DNA of 64,000 bases from Pareuzebyella sediminis (GTDB lineage: Bacteria; Bacteroidota; Bacteroidia; Flavobacteriales; Flavobacteriaceae). The DNA is taken from positions 1,510,047 through 1,574,046 of the forward strand of contig NZ_VTZS01000001.1 of NCBI RefSeq assembly GCF_008367235.1, written 5' to 3'. Every line of letters begins with the position of its first letter. The first letter of the stretch is position 1. The position numbers were made by a program, and so were the translations under genes. The notes beneath the pieces were generated by a model, which saw nothing but the letters and a program-made list of their open reading frames with translations, was not told the origin of the DNA and did not search any database. Below, piece by piece: positions 36,024-43,841 of this stretch.

Positions 36024-37031
36024 TTACCATCTAATAATTGCACTACCCCATGTAAAACCACTACCGAAAGCTGCTAAGACTACCAGGTCTCCTTCGTTTA
36101 CTTTTGCTTCTTCCCAGGCCTCGGTTAGAGCGATAGGTATAGAGGCCGCCGTAGTATTCCCATATTTCATAATGTTATTATACACTTGATCATCGCTTAG
36201 ATCAAACTTCTTCTGAATAAATTGTGAGATACGTAGATTGGCCTGATGGGGCACTAAAAGATTAATGTCTTTCGGGGATAGGTTATTTGCCGCCAATCCC
36301 TCCAAAATTACTTCGCTAAACCGAACAACGGCATTTTTAAAAACGAATTGACCGTTCATATACGGATAATACGATTCATCATTAGGGTCATCGTCATTAA
36401 TAATATCGGTCACCCATCGCTTTCCCATTCCCGGTGCGATGAGGGAAAGCTCTTCGGCATGTTGCCCTTCGGAGTGTAAATGGGTCGAGAGTATACCCTT
36501 ATCAGTATCTTCTTCCCGAGTCAAAATTGCCGCTCCGGCACCGTCACCAAAAATTACGGAAACCGCTCTTCCCCTAGTGGTCATATCCAAACCATGTGAA
36601 TGCAATTCCGAACCGATAACCAGCACATTTCGGTACATCCCACTTTTAATATATTGATCGGCTACCGAAAGGGCGTAAATAAACCCTGAACACTGATTTC
36701 GCACGTCTAGTGCCCCTACGGTCTTGATTCCTAAGTCCCTTTGCACCAAAACGCCAGGGCCCGGGAAATAATAATCGGGACTCAGAGTGGCGAAGACTAT
36801 AAAATCAATATCATCTTTAGCGATGCCAGCGCGATCAATTGCTATCTGCGCGGCTTTCACACCCATGGTAGTGGTTGTGTCTTCTCCTCTGATAACATGC
36901 CTTCTTTCCTTGATTCCGGTCCGTTCTTGAATCCACGCATCATTGGTATCCATCACCTGTGCCAAATCATCATTGGTTACTACATTTTCAGGTACGTAGT
37001 ATCCCAATCCAATAATCTTTGAATTGTACAT
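36024..37031 (-). CDS. 3-oxoacyl-ACP synthase III (FabH family)
   Basis: FabH-type enzymes condense acyl-CoA with malonyl-ACP to start fatty-acid or related chains. The 335-residue thiolase-fold protein has the complete triad: Cys114 in VRNQCSGF, His262 in LVPHQANLRI and Asn292 in YGNTTAAS. It also has GDGAGAAIL and the final ALAAFGSGFTWGSAI-like segment (seen as VLAAFGSGFTWGSAIIRW). A flavobacterium may carry more than one such protein, and this stand-alone copy could serve a special primer, so I do not assign the symbol fabH. Confidence 0.93.
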   Translation of the reverse strand: MYNSKIIGLGYYVPENVVTNDDLAQVMDTNDAWIQERTGIKERRHVIRGEDTTTTMGVKAAQIAIDRAGIAKDDIDFIVFATLSPDYYFPGPGVLVQRDLGIKTVGALDVRNQCSGFIYALSVADQYIKSGMYRNVLVIGSELHSHGLDMTTRGRAVSVIFGDGAGAAILTREEDTDKGILSTHLHSEGQHAEELSLIAPGMGKRWVTDIINDDDPNDESYYPYMNGQFVFKNAVVRFSEVILEGLAANNLSPKDINLLVPHQANLRISQFIQKKFDLSDDQVYNNIMKYGNTTAASIPIALTEAWEEAKVNEGDLVVLAAFGSGFTWGSAIIRW

Positions 37032-37135
37032 TTATTGCGGTTTTAATTAAGTATACATATCACCTTTAGGGAAATGTTTGCAATAGGCTAAATTAAGTAA
37101 AATATTCAAGGTGCCTCGGTTCAAAAAAAATGGCG

Positions 37136-38446
37136 CTATTGAATATACTTCTTAAAGTGGCTTACATCCACGGTGGCCTTTAGGTCGTGAAGAAGGTTAT
37201 AAAGTCCAAAAAATGTACGATTCATATAGAGGAAGTGTTTAGACCCACGATTACCGTTCATCTTTCTGATTTGGCTATCCTTGGAATAACGTTCGCTCAA
37301 ATCTGCTATTTTCATCCAAAAATCGTCCGCACCAAAATCAAACTCTTCCGTATTAAAAGGCGATGTAAAGAGCGTAAGCATTTCTTTGAAGAGTGCCTTA
37401 AAAAATTCTAGTTCTTGAGGCGAATCTGTCTCGGTCAAAATTTCGAGCTCGTACAATTTTTCGGTGAAAATCTTGTCATTTTCCAAATTTTCAGATTTGG
37501 CCAATTCAAAATAAGGTATATAGAATTCGTCAGGTACTTCTTTAATACAGCCAAAATCAATGGCTATCAAGGTTTCCTTTTCACTGACTAGAAAATTACC
37601 CGGATGTGGGTCGGCATGCACTTTTCGCAACCCATGGATCTGAAACATATAAAAATCCCATAATGTCTGTCCTAGCTTATTTCCTAGGGACTTAGGAAAA
37701 TCACGCTTCGTGAAATCACTTAAATGTTGTCCGTGCATCCAGTCCATTGTAATGATACGCTCATTGGACAATTTTTTGTAATATTTAGGAAATTCAAGGC
37801 ATTCAATAATCGAACATTTCTCGGTAATCTCTTGGCTCTGTTCAAGCTCAAGTACGTAATTTGTTTCTTCCAACAGCTTGTGCTCTACTTCTTTGAAGTA
37901 TTTATCCGAATCTTTACCTTGCAGATTGAACATTCTTATGGCCAGTGGTTTTACCAGGGCCAGGTCACTACTTATACTCTCCGCCACACCCGGATATTGG
38001 ATCTTTACCGCCAATTCCTTTCCATTTTTCGTGGCTTTATGCACTTGGCCGATACTCGCGGCATTTATAGAATCTTTACTAAAACTATCGAACAGTTCCT
38101 CTGGATATTTATTCAAATACTTTTTAAAGGTCTTTCTAACCAATGGAGCAGAGAGCGGCGGTACGGAGAACTGTGAAAGTGAAAACTTTTCTACATAGGC
38201 TCTTGGAAGTATGTTCTTTTCCATACTTAACATTTGTGCCACTTTAAGAGCGCTGCCTTTTAAACTCTTAAGACCATTATAAATATCATCGGCATTTTCT
38301 TCATTGAGTTGATCTTTTGAAAAATCGGGATTAACCAATTTTTTCCCAAAATACTTTACATAGTTGCCACCGACTTTCACCCCGGTACTTACCAATTTGC
38401 TGGCACGGCCTATCTTTCCGGTGGGTATACTATCAAGTGTTTTCAT
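37136..38446 (-). CDS. ABC1/ADCK (UbiB-like) atypical kinase
   Basis: ABC1 proteins are atypical protein-like kinases linked to quinone and lipid metabolism. The 436-residue protein has the family's alanine-rich and signature regions: GSALKVAQMLS (the KxGQ motif appears here as KVAQ), SIGQVHKATKNGKELAVKIQYPG with the ATP-lysine, HADPHPGNFL as the catalytic loop, and IAIDFGCIKEV with the metal Asp. No transmembrane segment is evident at the C-terminus. The TetR-like gene ends 23 bases upstream on the same strand, so both probably form one unit. Confidence 0.93.
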   Translation of the reverse strand: MKTLDSIPTGKIGRASKLVSTGVKVGGNYVKYFGKKLVNPDFSKDQLNEENADDIYNGLKSLKGSALKVAQMLSMEKNILPRAYVEKFSLSQFSVPPLSAPLVRKTFKKYLNKYPEELFDSFSKDSINAASIGQVHKATKNGKELAVKIQYPGVAESISSDLALVKPLAIRMFNLQGKDSDKYFKEVEHKLLEETNYVLELEQSQEITEKCSIIECLEFPKYYKKLSNERIITMDWMHGQHLSDFTKRDFPKSLGNKLGQTLWDFYMFQIHGLRKVHADPHPGNFLVSEKETLIAIDFGCIKEVPDEFYIPYFELAKSENLENDKIFTEKLYELEILTETDSPQELEFFKALFKEMLTLFTSPFNTEEFDFGADDFWMKIADLSERYSKDSQIRKMNGNRGSKHFLYMNRTFFGLYNLLHDLKATVDVSHFKKYIQ

Positions 38447-38469
38447 ATGTAAATTGTTTCAATAAGAAA

Positions 38470-39120
38470 TCATGACAATTTCTCTTTATATAGAAATTTG
38501 CCGAAATCGATAATGTTTTCCAAAGGGGTATTGTCAAAGAGATCAAAAATGGTATTAATTGATTTTTCAATGGCCATATCGGTCTTTTCAAAGCCGGCAG
38601 AATCATCATCCATCCAGAATTTAAGTACAAAAAGGAATTCTAACCAAGTACCCTCTGAAAAAATAGCAGGATTATGCTTAGTGATTTTTAGGCTCTTTGT
38701 GGCGTTACCCTCATTGATTAAGTCTGAGGCGAATGATTTGATGTGTTTACGAAGTCCTCTTAATTGCTCGAGATTCTTCAACATGGCCCTATGCTCTTGT
38801 AAGGTAAATAGAACGTAGCTTCTGTTCAGAGCCATCATTTCAAAAAAAGTAAAAAAGAAAATCAACATTTTTTCACGATTCGTAAAACGCTCGTACTCCT
38901 TATTTTTATGAAGAAGTTTTAAAGTCTCTCGAAAAAACTCGTTCCAAATTTCCTTTCTAAGTCCTTCTACAGAACCAAAAAAACTATAAAATTCAGATTC
39001 TTTGAACTCGTTCAACTTGCAGAATTTGTATACGGATCTTGGCACTACCTCATGTTCAAGAACGTACTGCATATAGGCGTCAATTATAGTCTTCTTGGTA
39101 GTTTTAGATTTCGTAGCCAT
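38470..39120 (-). CDS. TetR family transcriptional regulator
   Basis: The protein has 216 residues. An N-terminal helix-turn-helix (about residues 10-55, KTIIDAYMQYVLEHE through ESEFYSFFGSVEGLRKEIW) has the TetR pattern of a recognition helix followed by Tyr/Phe-x-x-Phe. A mostly helical C-terminal ligand domain follows, with GTWLEFLFVLKFWMDDDSAG. It is the first gene before the ABC1 kinase and probably regulates this pair. The ATG at 39120 gives a basic N-terminal tail MATKSKTTKK; the longer reading frame is unsupported. The orphan terminator element lies about 80 bases upstream. Confidence 0.85.
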   Translation of the reverse strand: MATKSKTTKKTIIDAYMQYVLEHEVVPRSVYKFCKLNEFKESEFYSFFGSVEGLRKEIWNEFFRETLKLLHKNKEYERFTNREKMLIFFFTFFEMMALNRSYVLFTLQEHRAMLKNLEQLRGLRKHIKSFASDLINEGNATKSLKITKHNPAIFSEGTWLEFLFVLKFWMDDDSAGFEKTDMAIEKSINTIFDLFDNTPLENIIDFGKFLYKEKLS

Positions 39121-39526
39121 ATTGTATCTTTTTGTAAAATTAAAGCTTCTCTTAAGCAATATGTGTTAAGGGAATACCAAAAGAAGTGATGCTTGGGTAC
39201 AAAAACGTGCCCTTTAAAAAAGGACACGTTTTCAAACAACCAACCAATAAATAATCGAAACATGATTATTTAAAATTCTCTTTCTCATAGAATTTATACT
39301 GTAAATATACTTAATGTTTAACTATTTATAAAATATATTAAACAAAAATGTTTGTTAAATTTCTGAAAGTCATCATGATGAAATTAAAGTGTCAGTTTGT
39401 CACTATGGGAAACTCTGGTACTTTTTTTGGAAGAAGGTACTCGAATTCATAAGGTTCAATTTACTGAGAACCTTTCCTATTATTTAATCAAAAATCCGTT
39501 CATGCGGAATAAAATAAAAACGATAT
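39121..39526. other. Intergenic region between TetR-ABC1 and htpG
   Basis: The divergent genes share 406 bases. The region holds the terminator element at 39201-39288 and a very AT-rich stretch at 39290-39360. Closer to htpG I see no clear heat-shock operator (no CIRCE inverted repeat) and no exact TAnnTTTG site, so htpG control is unresolved. Confidence 0.5.
39201..39288 (-). ncRNA. Orphan terminator element B (candidate small RNA or attenuator leader)
   Basis: On the minus strand an ATG at 39288 opens 18 codons (MRKRILNNHVSIIYWLVV) that stop at 39232, exactly at the start of a terminator stem (AAAACGTGTCCTTT with AAAGGGCACGTTTT, 39202-39232). GGTTGGTTGTTTGA precedes the stem. CTATGA, AAAGA, AATTTT, TCATGT, GGTTGGTT and TTTGA occur in the same order in the element at 6594-6681. 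The terminator has U-runs on both sides, so orientation rests on the shared blocks. The TetR gene starts 80 bases downstream, so an attenuating leader is possible as well as a free small RNA. Confidence 0.4.
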
Positions 39527-41416
39527 ATGGCTACAGGTAAAATCAATGTTTCGGTAGAAAACATTTTTCCCTTGATTAAAAAGTTCTTGTACAGCGATCA
39601 TGAGATCTTTTTAAGGGAACTCATTTCAAACGCAACGGACGCAACCCTAAAACTTAAGCATTTGACCTCCATCGGGGAGGCTAAAGTAGAATATGGACAT
39701 CCACAAATCGAGGTCATCATCGATAAAGAAGCAAAGAAACTTCATGTAATCGATCAAGGTATAGGCATGACCGAAGAAGAGGTAAAAAAATATATTAACG
39801 AGGTTGCCTTTTCCGGAGCGGAGGAATTTCTGAACAAATATGATGATGACGCCAAAGATTCTGGCATTATCGGTCATTTTGGACTCGGGTTCTATTCTTC
39901 CTTCATGGTTGCCGAAAGGGTCGAGATCATCACTAAAAGTTTTAAGGATGAACCTGCCGTACATTGGTCTTGTGACGGCTCCCCAGAATTTGATATCAAA
40001 AAAGCCGAGAAGAAAGAGCGAGGTACAGAAATCATCCTTCATATCGCTGAAGATTCCACTGAATTTTTAGAGGAAAGCAAAATTGGTGAATTGTTACGCA
40101 AGTACAACAAATTCATGCCTATACCGATCAAATTCGGCACGAAAACAGAAACCTTGCCTAAACCCGAGGGGGCCAAAGAAGACGATCCGGCGCCGACCAA
40201 AGAGGTAGATAATATCATCAACAACCCAAACCCCGCTTGGACAAAGCAGCCTACCGATCTGGAAGAAGCCGATTACAAAAGTTTTTATCGCGAGCTCTAT
40301 CCGATGCAGTTCGAAGAGCCTTTGTTTCATATCCACCTCAATGTAGATTACCCGTTTCACTTGACCGGTATTCTCTATTTTCCGAAGTTGACCAATGATT
40401 TGAACATTCAAAAAGATAGAATACAGCTCTATCAAAATCAAGTTTTTGTCACCGATAACGTAGAGGGTATCGTTCCTGAGTTTCTCACCATGTTGCGAGG
40501 GGTCATCGACTCACCTGACATTCCCCTCAACGTATCAAGATCATATTTGCAGGCAGATGGTGCTGTCAAAAAAATAGCTTCCTATATCACCAGAAAGGTA
40601 GCGGACAAATTGAATTCGCTTTTCAAAAATGATCGCCAAGATTTTGAGAAAAAATGGAACGATATTAAGATCGTTATCGAATATGGAATGCTTTCGGAAG
40701 ATAAGTTTTTCGAAAAAGCTGACAAATTTGCACTTTATCCCACGGTAGATGGCAACTACTACACCTTTGACGAGTTAAAAGATAAAATCAAGGACAATCA
40801 GACCGACAAAGATGATAAAATGGTCATATTGTACACCTCGGACAAAGAGGCACAACACAGTTATATCGAAGCTGCCAAAGAAAAAGGATACGAAGTGCTT
40901 CTTATGGATTCTCCGATTATTGGTCATTTGATGCAAAAACTGGAGACTTCCAAAGAAAAAATATCTTTCGCCCGTGTGGATGCAGACCATTTAGACAATC
41001 TTATAAAAAAAGAAGATACGCAGATTTCAAAACTCTCTGACGAAGAAAAAGAGCGCTTGAAAGGTGATTTGGAGAAAGTCTTCGGGGAAAAAAGCAATTA
41101 TACCGTACAGCTAGAGGCCATGGATAGCAATGCCTCACCCTTCATAATCACTGAACCGGAATTTATGCGACGGATGAAAGAAATGCAACAGACCGGTGGT
41201 GGAGGAATGTTCGGCATGGGCAACATGCCCGAAATGTATAATCTGATCGTCAACACGAACCATGAGCTGGTCAGTGAAATTTTGCATACAAAAACGGCCA
41301 AAAAGAAAACGCGCCTTATCAACCAATCCTTAGATTTGGCTAAACTATCAAAAGGCCTTCTCAAAGGAAAAGACCTGACCGCCTTCATCAAAAGAAGTTA
41401 TGAAATGGTAAAATAA
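39527..41416 (+). CDS. htpG: Molecular chaperone HtpG (Hsp90)
   Basis: HtpG is the bacterial Hsp90 homodimeric ATP-dependent chaperone. The 629-residue protein begins with the GHKL ATPase domain: FLRELISNATDATLKLK (metal-binding Asn), IDQGIGMTEEEV and IIGHFGLGFYSSFMVAE. The middle domain follows with the catalytic-loop Arg in LPLNVSRSYLQ-type sequence (seen as PLNVSRSYLQADG). A helical C-terminal dimerisation domain contains a Gly/Met-rich loop. Length is normal for the family. A long hairpin terminator follows directly, so it is a single-gene unit. Confidence 0.98.
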   Translation: MATGKINVSVENIFPLIKKFLYSDHEIFLRELISNATDATLKLKHLTSIGEAKVEYGHPQIEVIIDKEAKKLHVIDQGIGMTEEEVKKYINEVAFSGAEEFLNKYDDDAKDSGIIGHFGLGFYSSFMVAERVEIITKSFKDEPAVHWSCDGSPEFDIKKAEKKERGTEIILHIAEDSTEFLEESKIGELLRKYNKFMPIPIKFGTKTETLPKPEGAKEDDPAPTKEVDNIINNPNPAWTKQPTDLEEADYKSFYRELYPMQFEEPLFHIHLNVDYPFHLTGILYFPKLTNDLNIQKDRIQLYQNQVFVTDNVEGIVPEFLTMLRGVIDSPDIPLNVSRSYLQADGAVKKIASYITRKVADKLNSLFKNDRQDFEKKWNDIKIVIEYGMLSEDKFFEKADKFALYPTVDGNYYTFDELKDKIKDNQTDKDDKMVILYTSDKEAQHSYIEAAKEKGYEVLLMDSPIIGHLMQKLETSKEKISFARVDADHLDNLIKKEDTQISKLSDEEKERLKGDLEKVFGEKSNYTVQLEAMDSNASPFIITEPEFMRRMKEMQQTGGGGMFGMGNMPEMYNLIVNTNHELVSEILHTKTAKKKTRLINQSLDLAKLSKGLLKGKDLTAFIKRSYEMVK

Positions 41417-41431
41417 ACAGCTCTTAACACT

Positions 41432-41473
41432 AGAAAACCGCCCTTGGTAATTGTACCATGGGCGGTTTTTTAT
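41432..41473 (+). terminator. Intrinsic terminator of htpG
   Basis: AAAACCGCCC pairs with GGGCGGTTTT and the inner bases TGGTA and TACCA extend the stem. A run of six U follows. It begins 16 bases after the htpG stop. Confidence 0.92.
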
Positions 41474-41494
41474 TATTTAAAAAGGGGGTGCGTC

Positions 41495-41662
41495 TTAAAT
41501 CTTCAGGTTCAACATTATTTCATGGGTACCATTATTTATATTATGTACGGCACTTTTTAGGGCCATCTCGTAAGCATAGCCCACATTCATCCATTCGGTC
41601 TTAAAAATAAAAATGCCGCTCATACTTTCGTCTAAACGTACAATAAAGCTATGCGGTTCATT
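41495..41662 (-). pseudogene. Decayed C-terminal remnant of a PorP/SprF family gene
   Basis: The minus strand from 41662 to the TAA at 41495-41497 encodes 55 residues that read as the last strands of a PorP/SprF outer-membrane protein, with GIFIFKTEWMNVGYAYEMAL and the typical ending NGTHEIMLNLKI. An in-frame stop (TAA at 41663-41665) cuts the frame just upstream, and no sensible reading of the missing 250 or so residues is visible in the next 150 bases. Intact PorP/SprF proteins have about 300 residues, like the one at 60491-61447. This is a gene relic. Its missing 5' part was probably lost by deletion, since htpG and the metallo-hydrolase flank it closely. Confidence 0.7.
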
Positions 41663-41827
41663 TTAATTAGTATTTAAACCGAGTGGTGTGAGACATTATC
41701 CCAGCATGTGGAACTACATCCGTTAACGATACCTTATAAAGAAGATATATTATCAAGACGGTTAGCATATTGAAAAAGAATCTACTTACTTTACGCTTAA
41801 TTTTTTTAATATCAAGAACCACTTGAT

Positions 41828-42967
41828 TTGAAAGTGAAAAAAACGTTATACAAGATGTTTATCAGTATCATAGGCCTCGTAGTAATAGTGGCCGTTGCCT
41901 ATATTTTATTTGTAAATTTCTATCCTAGCTTTGGAGGAGATATCTCGAAAGAACGCCAGGATGAACTCTCAGAATCCATAAATTATAAGGATGGTCAGTT
42001 TGTAAACAAGAAAGATGTTCCTGAGGAGTTGAGCTTCATGGAAACCTTAAAATTGGCCCGGCATTTTTTCTTTACCGAGGTACCCGATGGAAGACCCAAA
42101 GAAAATATTGAAGTTCACAAAATCGATTCAATCAATGTGGCGCAATATTTGGGACATTCACGCCTCATCTGGTTTGGCCATTCTGCTTTTCTGCTGCAAC
42201 TCGCAGGAAAAAACCTCTTGATCGACCCTATGTTCGGTCAGGTAGCCGCACCTCACGATTGGTTGGGTTCTGATAGGTTTAATGAAGATATGCCGATACC
42301 AATTGAGCAATTGCCAAAAATTGATGCCGTGTTAATCTCCCATGATCATTACGACCATTTGGACTATGGTTCCATTAAAAAGCTGAAAGATAAAGTCGAC
42401 CGTTTTTATGTGCCCCTCGGTGTAGGCGTACATTTAGAGGCATGGGGTATAGAGAGCGAAAGAATAAAAGAACTCGATTGGTGGCAAGATACCTCGTTAG
42501 ATGGGCTGACATTCGTTTGTACACCTGCACAACACTTTTCTGGAAGAAAGTTCAATAATAGGCAAAGCACCCTTTGGGCCTCTTGGGTGATTATTTCAGA
42601 AACTGAGCGTATTTTCTTTAGTGGAGATAGTGGTTATGCACCCCATTTTGAAGAAATAGGTACTAAATATGGACCTTTTGACCTCGCCATGATGGAATGT
42701 GGCCAATATAATGAGCGTTGGGCCGACATTCATATGATGCCCGAAGAAACGGCACAGGCCGGTATCGATGTTAGGGCCAAAGCCTTAATGCCCATACATT
42801 GGGGAGCATTTAAACTGGCACTCCATAGCTGGACAGACCCGATTCAACGTGTTATGAAAAAAGGTAAGACCCTTGATATTACCATTGTAACACCTAGAAT
42901 CGGGCAACCCGTGGTTTTAAAAGATACGCTAGACGTTTATGATAATTGGTGGAACGAAGAGAAATAA
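41828..42967 (+). CDS. MBL-fold metallo-hydrolase (NAPE-PLD/UlaG-like)
   Basis: The 379-residue protein has an N-terminal membrane helix (about residues 8-30) and a metallo-beta-lactamase-fold domain with the zinc motif HDHYDHLD in VLISHDHYDHLDYG. It also has WFGHSAFLLQLAGKNLLIDP and, later, FFSGDSGY with a ligand Asp and PIHWGAF with a ligand His. Family relatives include NAPE-hydrolysing phospholipase D and UlaG-like lactonases, so a lipid or lactone substrate is possible. No ATG starts the frame; the first codon is TTG at 41828, with a GTG at 41834 and an ATG at 41855 as alternatives. Confidence 0.88.
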   Translation: MKVKKTLYKMFISIIGLVVIVAVAYILFVNFYPSFGGDISKERQDELSESINYKDGQFVNKKDVPEELSFMETLKLARHFFFTEVPDGRPKENIEVHKIDSINVAQYLGHSRLIWFGHSAFLLQLAGKNLLIDPMFGQVAAPHDWLGSDRFNEDMPIPIEQLPKIDAVLISHDHYDHLDYGSIKKLKDKVDRFYVPLGVGVHLEAWGIESERIKELDWWQDTSLDGLTFVCTPAQHFSGRKFNNRQSTLWASWVIISETERIFFSGDSGYAPHFEEIGTKYGPFDLAMMECGQYNERWADIHMMPEETAQAGIDVRAKALMPIHWGAFKLALHSWTDPIQRVMKKGKTLDITIVTPRIGQPVVLKDTLDVYDNWWNEEK

Positions 42968-42982
42968 GACCTCAATAGTCGA

Positions 42983-42997
42983 ATCCCGATACGGGAT
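42983..42997. terminator. Small hairpin between convergent genes (weak)
   Basis: ATCCCG and CGGGAT pair around a three-base loop in the 32 bases between the convergent metallo-hydrolase and inositol oxygenase genes. No U-run follows on either strand, so termination is only suggested by its place. Confidence 0.25.
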
Positions 42998-42999
42998 AT

Positions 43000-43812
43000 C
43001 TACCAATAAATAGGTCCTTTTCCTAGATATTTTTCAGCAATAGGCTTATAATAATCCATTACCTCATCCAATTCATAAATCTTTTGACTTTTGGTATACA
43101 AATCATATTTATTGAAGTCCCGGATAATTTCCAAATATTCTGCATCCTTGTCGTTTAAGAGTTGCTTATAGCTACCGCCCGTATGCCAAGGGTAGAATGA
43201 ATGGTAACGAATCATCACCATGGCCTCCTCAGGCAATTTATTGCCCTCATGGTTTTTCAGTACCTGATAGAGATACTCATCGTGCCCCCAGGCCAAATCA
43301 ACATTATCGATACCACATCCTTCTTCATAGATTCCGGTGGGCGTATTATAGGCCTCATTGTGCATATCTGGGTTCAACTTGTTAAATTCAGGATACACAC
43401 AGGTTTCAGGCAGTTTACAACCTACCACAAAGACATCGCCTACCATTCCCCATTGCTCTGCTTGACTGGTACCATCTTCATCACTGCCCCATAGAAACAT
43501 TATCTTACCGAGATCATGAATCAAGCCGGTCAGTTGCATCCAATCGGGGCGACCTTCTTCACGGATCGCTTCGGCACTTTGAATCAGGTGTTGAACATTG
43601 GGTAGATCCAAGTCCGGATCACTCACATCTACAAGGCTATTAAGGTGACGCATGGCCTCCCACAAATCCATAGGTTTATCGAACTTCAGGTATTTCTTGT
43701 GCATATGCTGCACATACTCCAAAGTTTGATTCTTCCGCATTTTACGATAATGCTCCTTGACGGCAACGGAGACATCCGGTGCTTCGTAATTTCTGAACGT
43801 TTTTTCTTCCAT
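43000..43812 (-). CDS. Inositol oxygenase (MIOX)
   Basis: MIOX is a mixed-valence di-iron enzyme that cleaves myo-inositol with O2 to D-glucuronate. The 270-residue protein closely follows the animal and plant enzymes. All six iron ligands can be placed: His75 in NVQHLIQSAEAIR, His99-Asp100 in GLIHDLGK, His177 in WGHDEYLY, His204 in IRYHSFYPWH and Asp237 in NKYDLYT. The substrate-pocket segment DVSDPDLDLPN is also present. Length is near the eukaryotic enzyme. It lies 30 bases after a sodium symporter gene. No glucuronate catabolism gene (uxaC, uxuA) is in the window. Confidence 0.95.
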   Translation of the reverse strand: MEEKTFRNYEAPDVSVAVKEHYRKMRKNQTLEYVQHMHKKYLKFDKPMDLWEAMRHLNSLVDVSDPDLDLPNVQHLIQSAEAIREEGRPDWMQLTGLIHDLGKIMFLWGSDEDGTSQAEQWGMVGDVFVVGCKLPETCVYPEFNKLNPDMHNEAYNTPTGIYEEGCGIDNVDLAWGHDEYLYQVLKNHEGNKLPEEAMVMIRYHSFYPWHTGGSYKQLLNDKDAEYLEIIRDFNKYDLYTKSQKIYELDEVMDYYKPIAEKYLGKGPIYW

Positions 43813-43841
43813 AATAACTTTTAAAGGCTCATGCCTAATTT

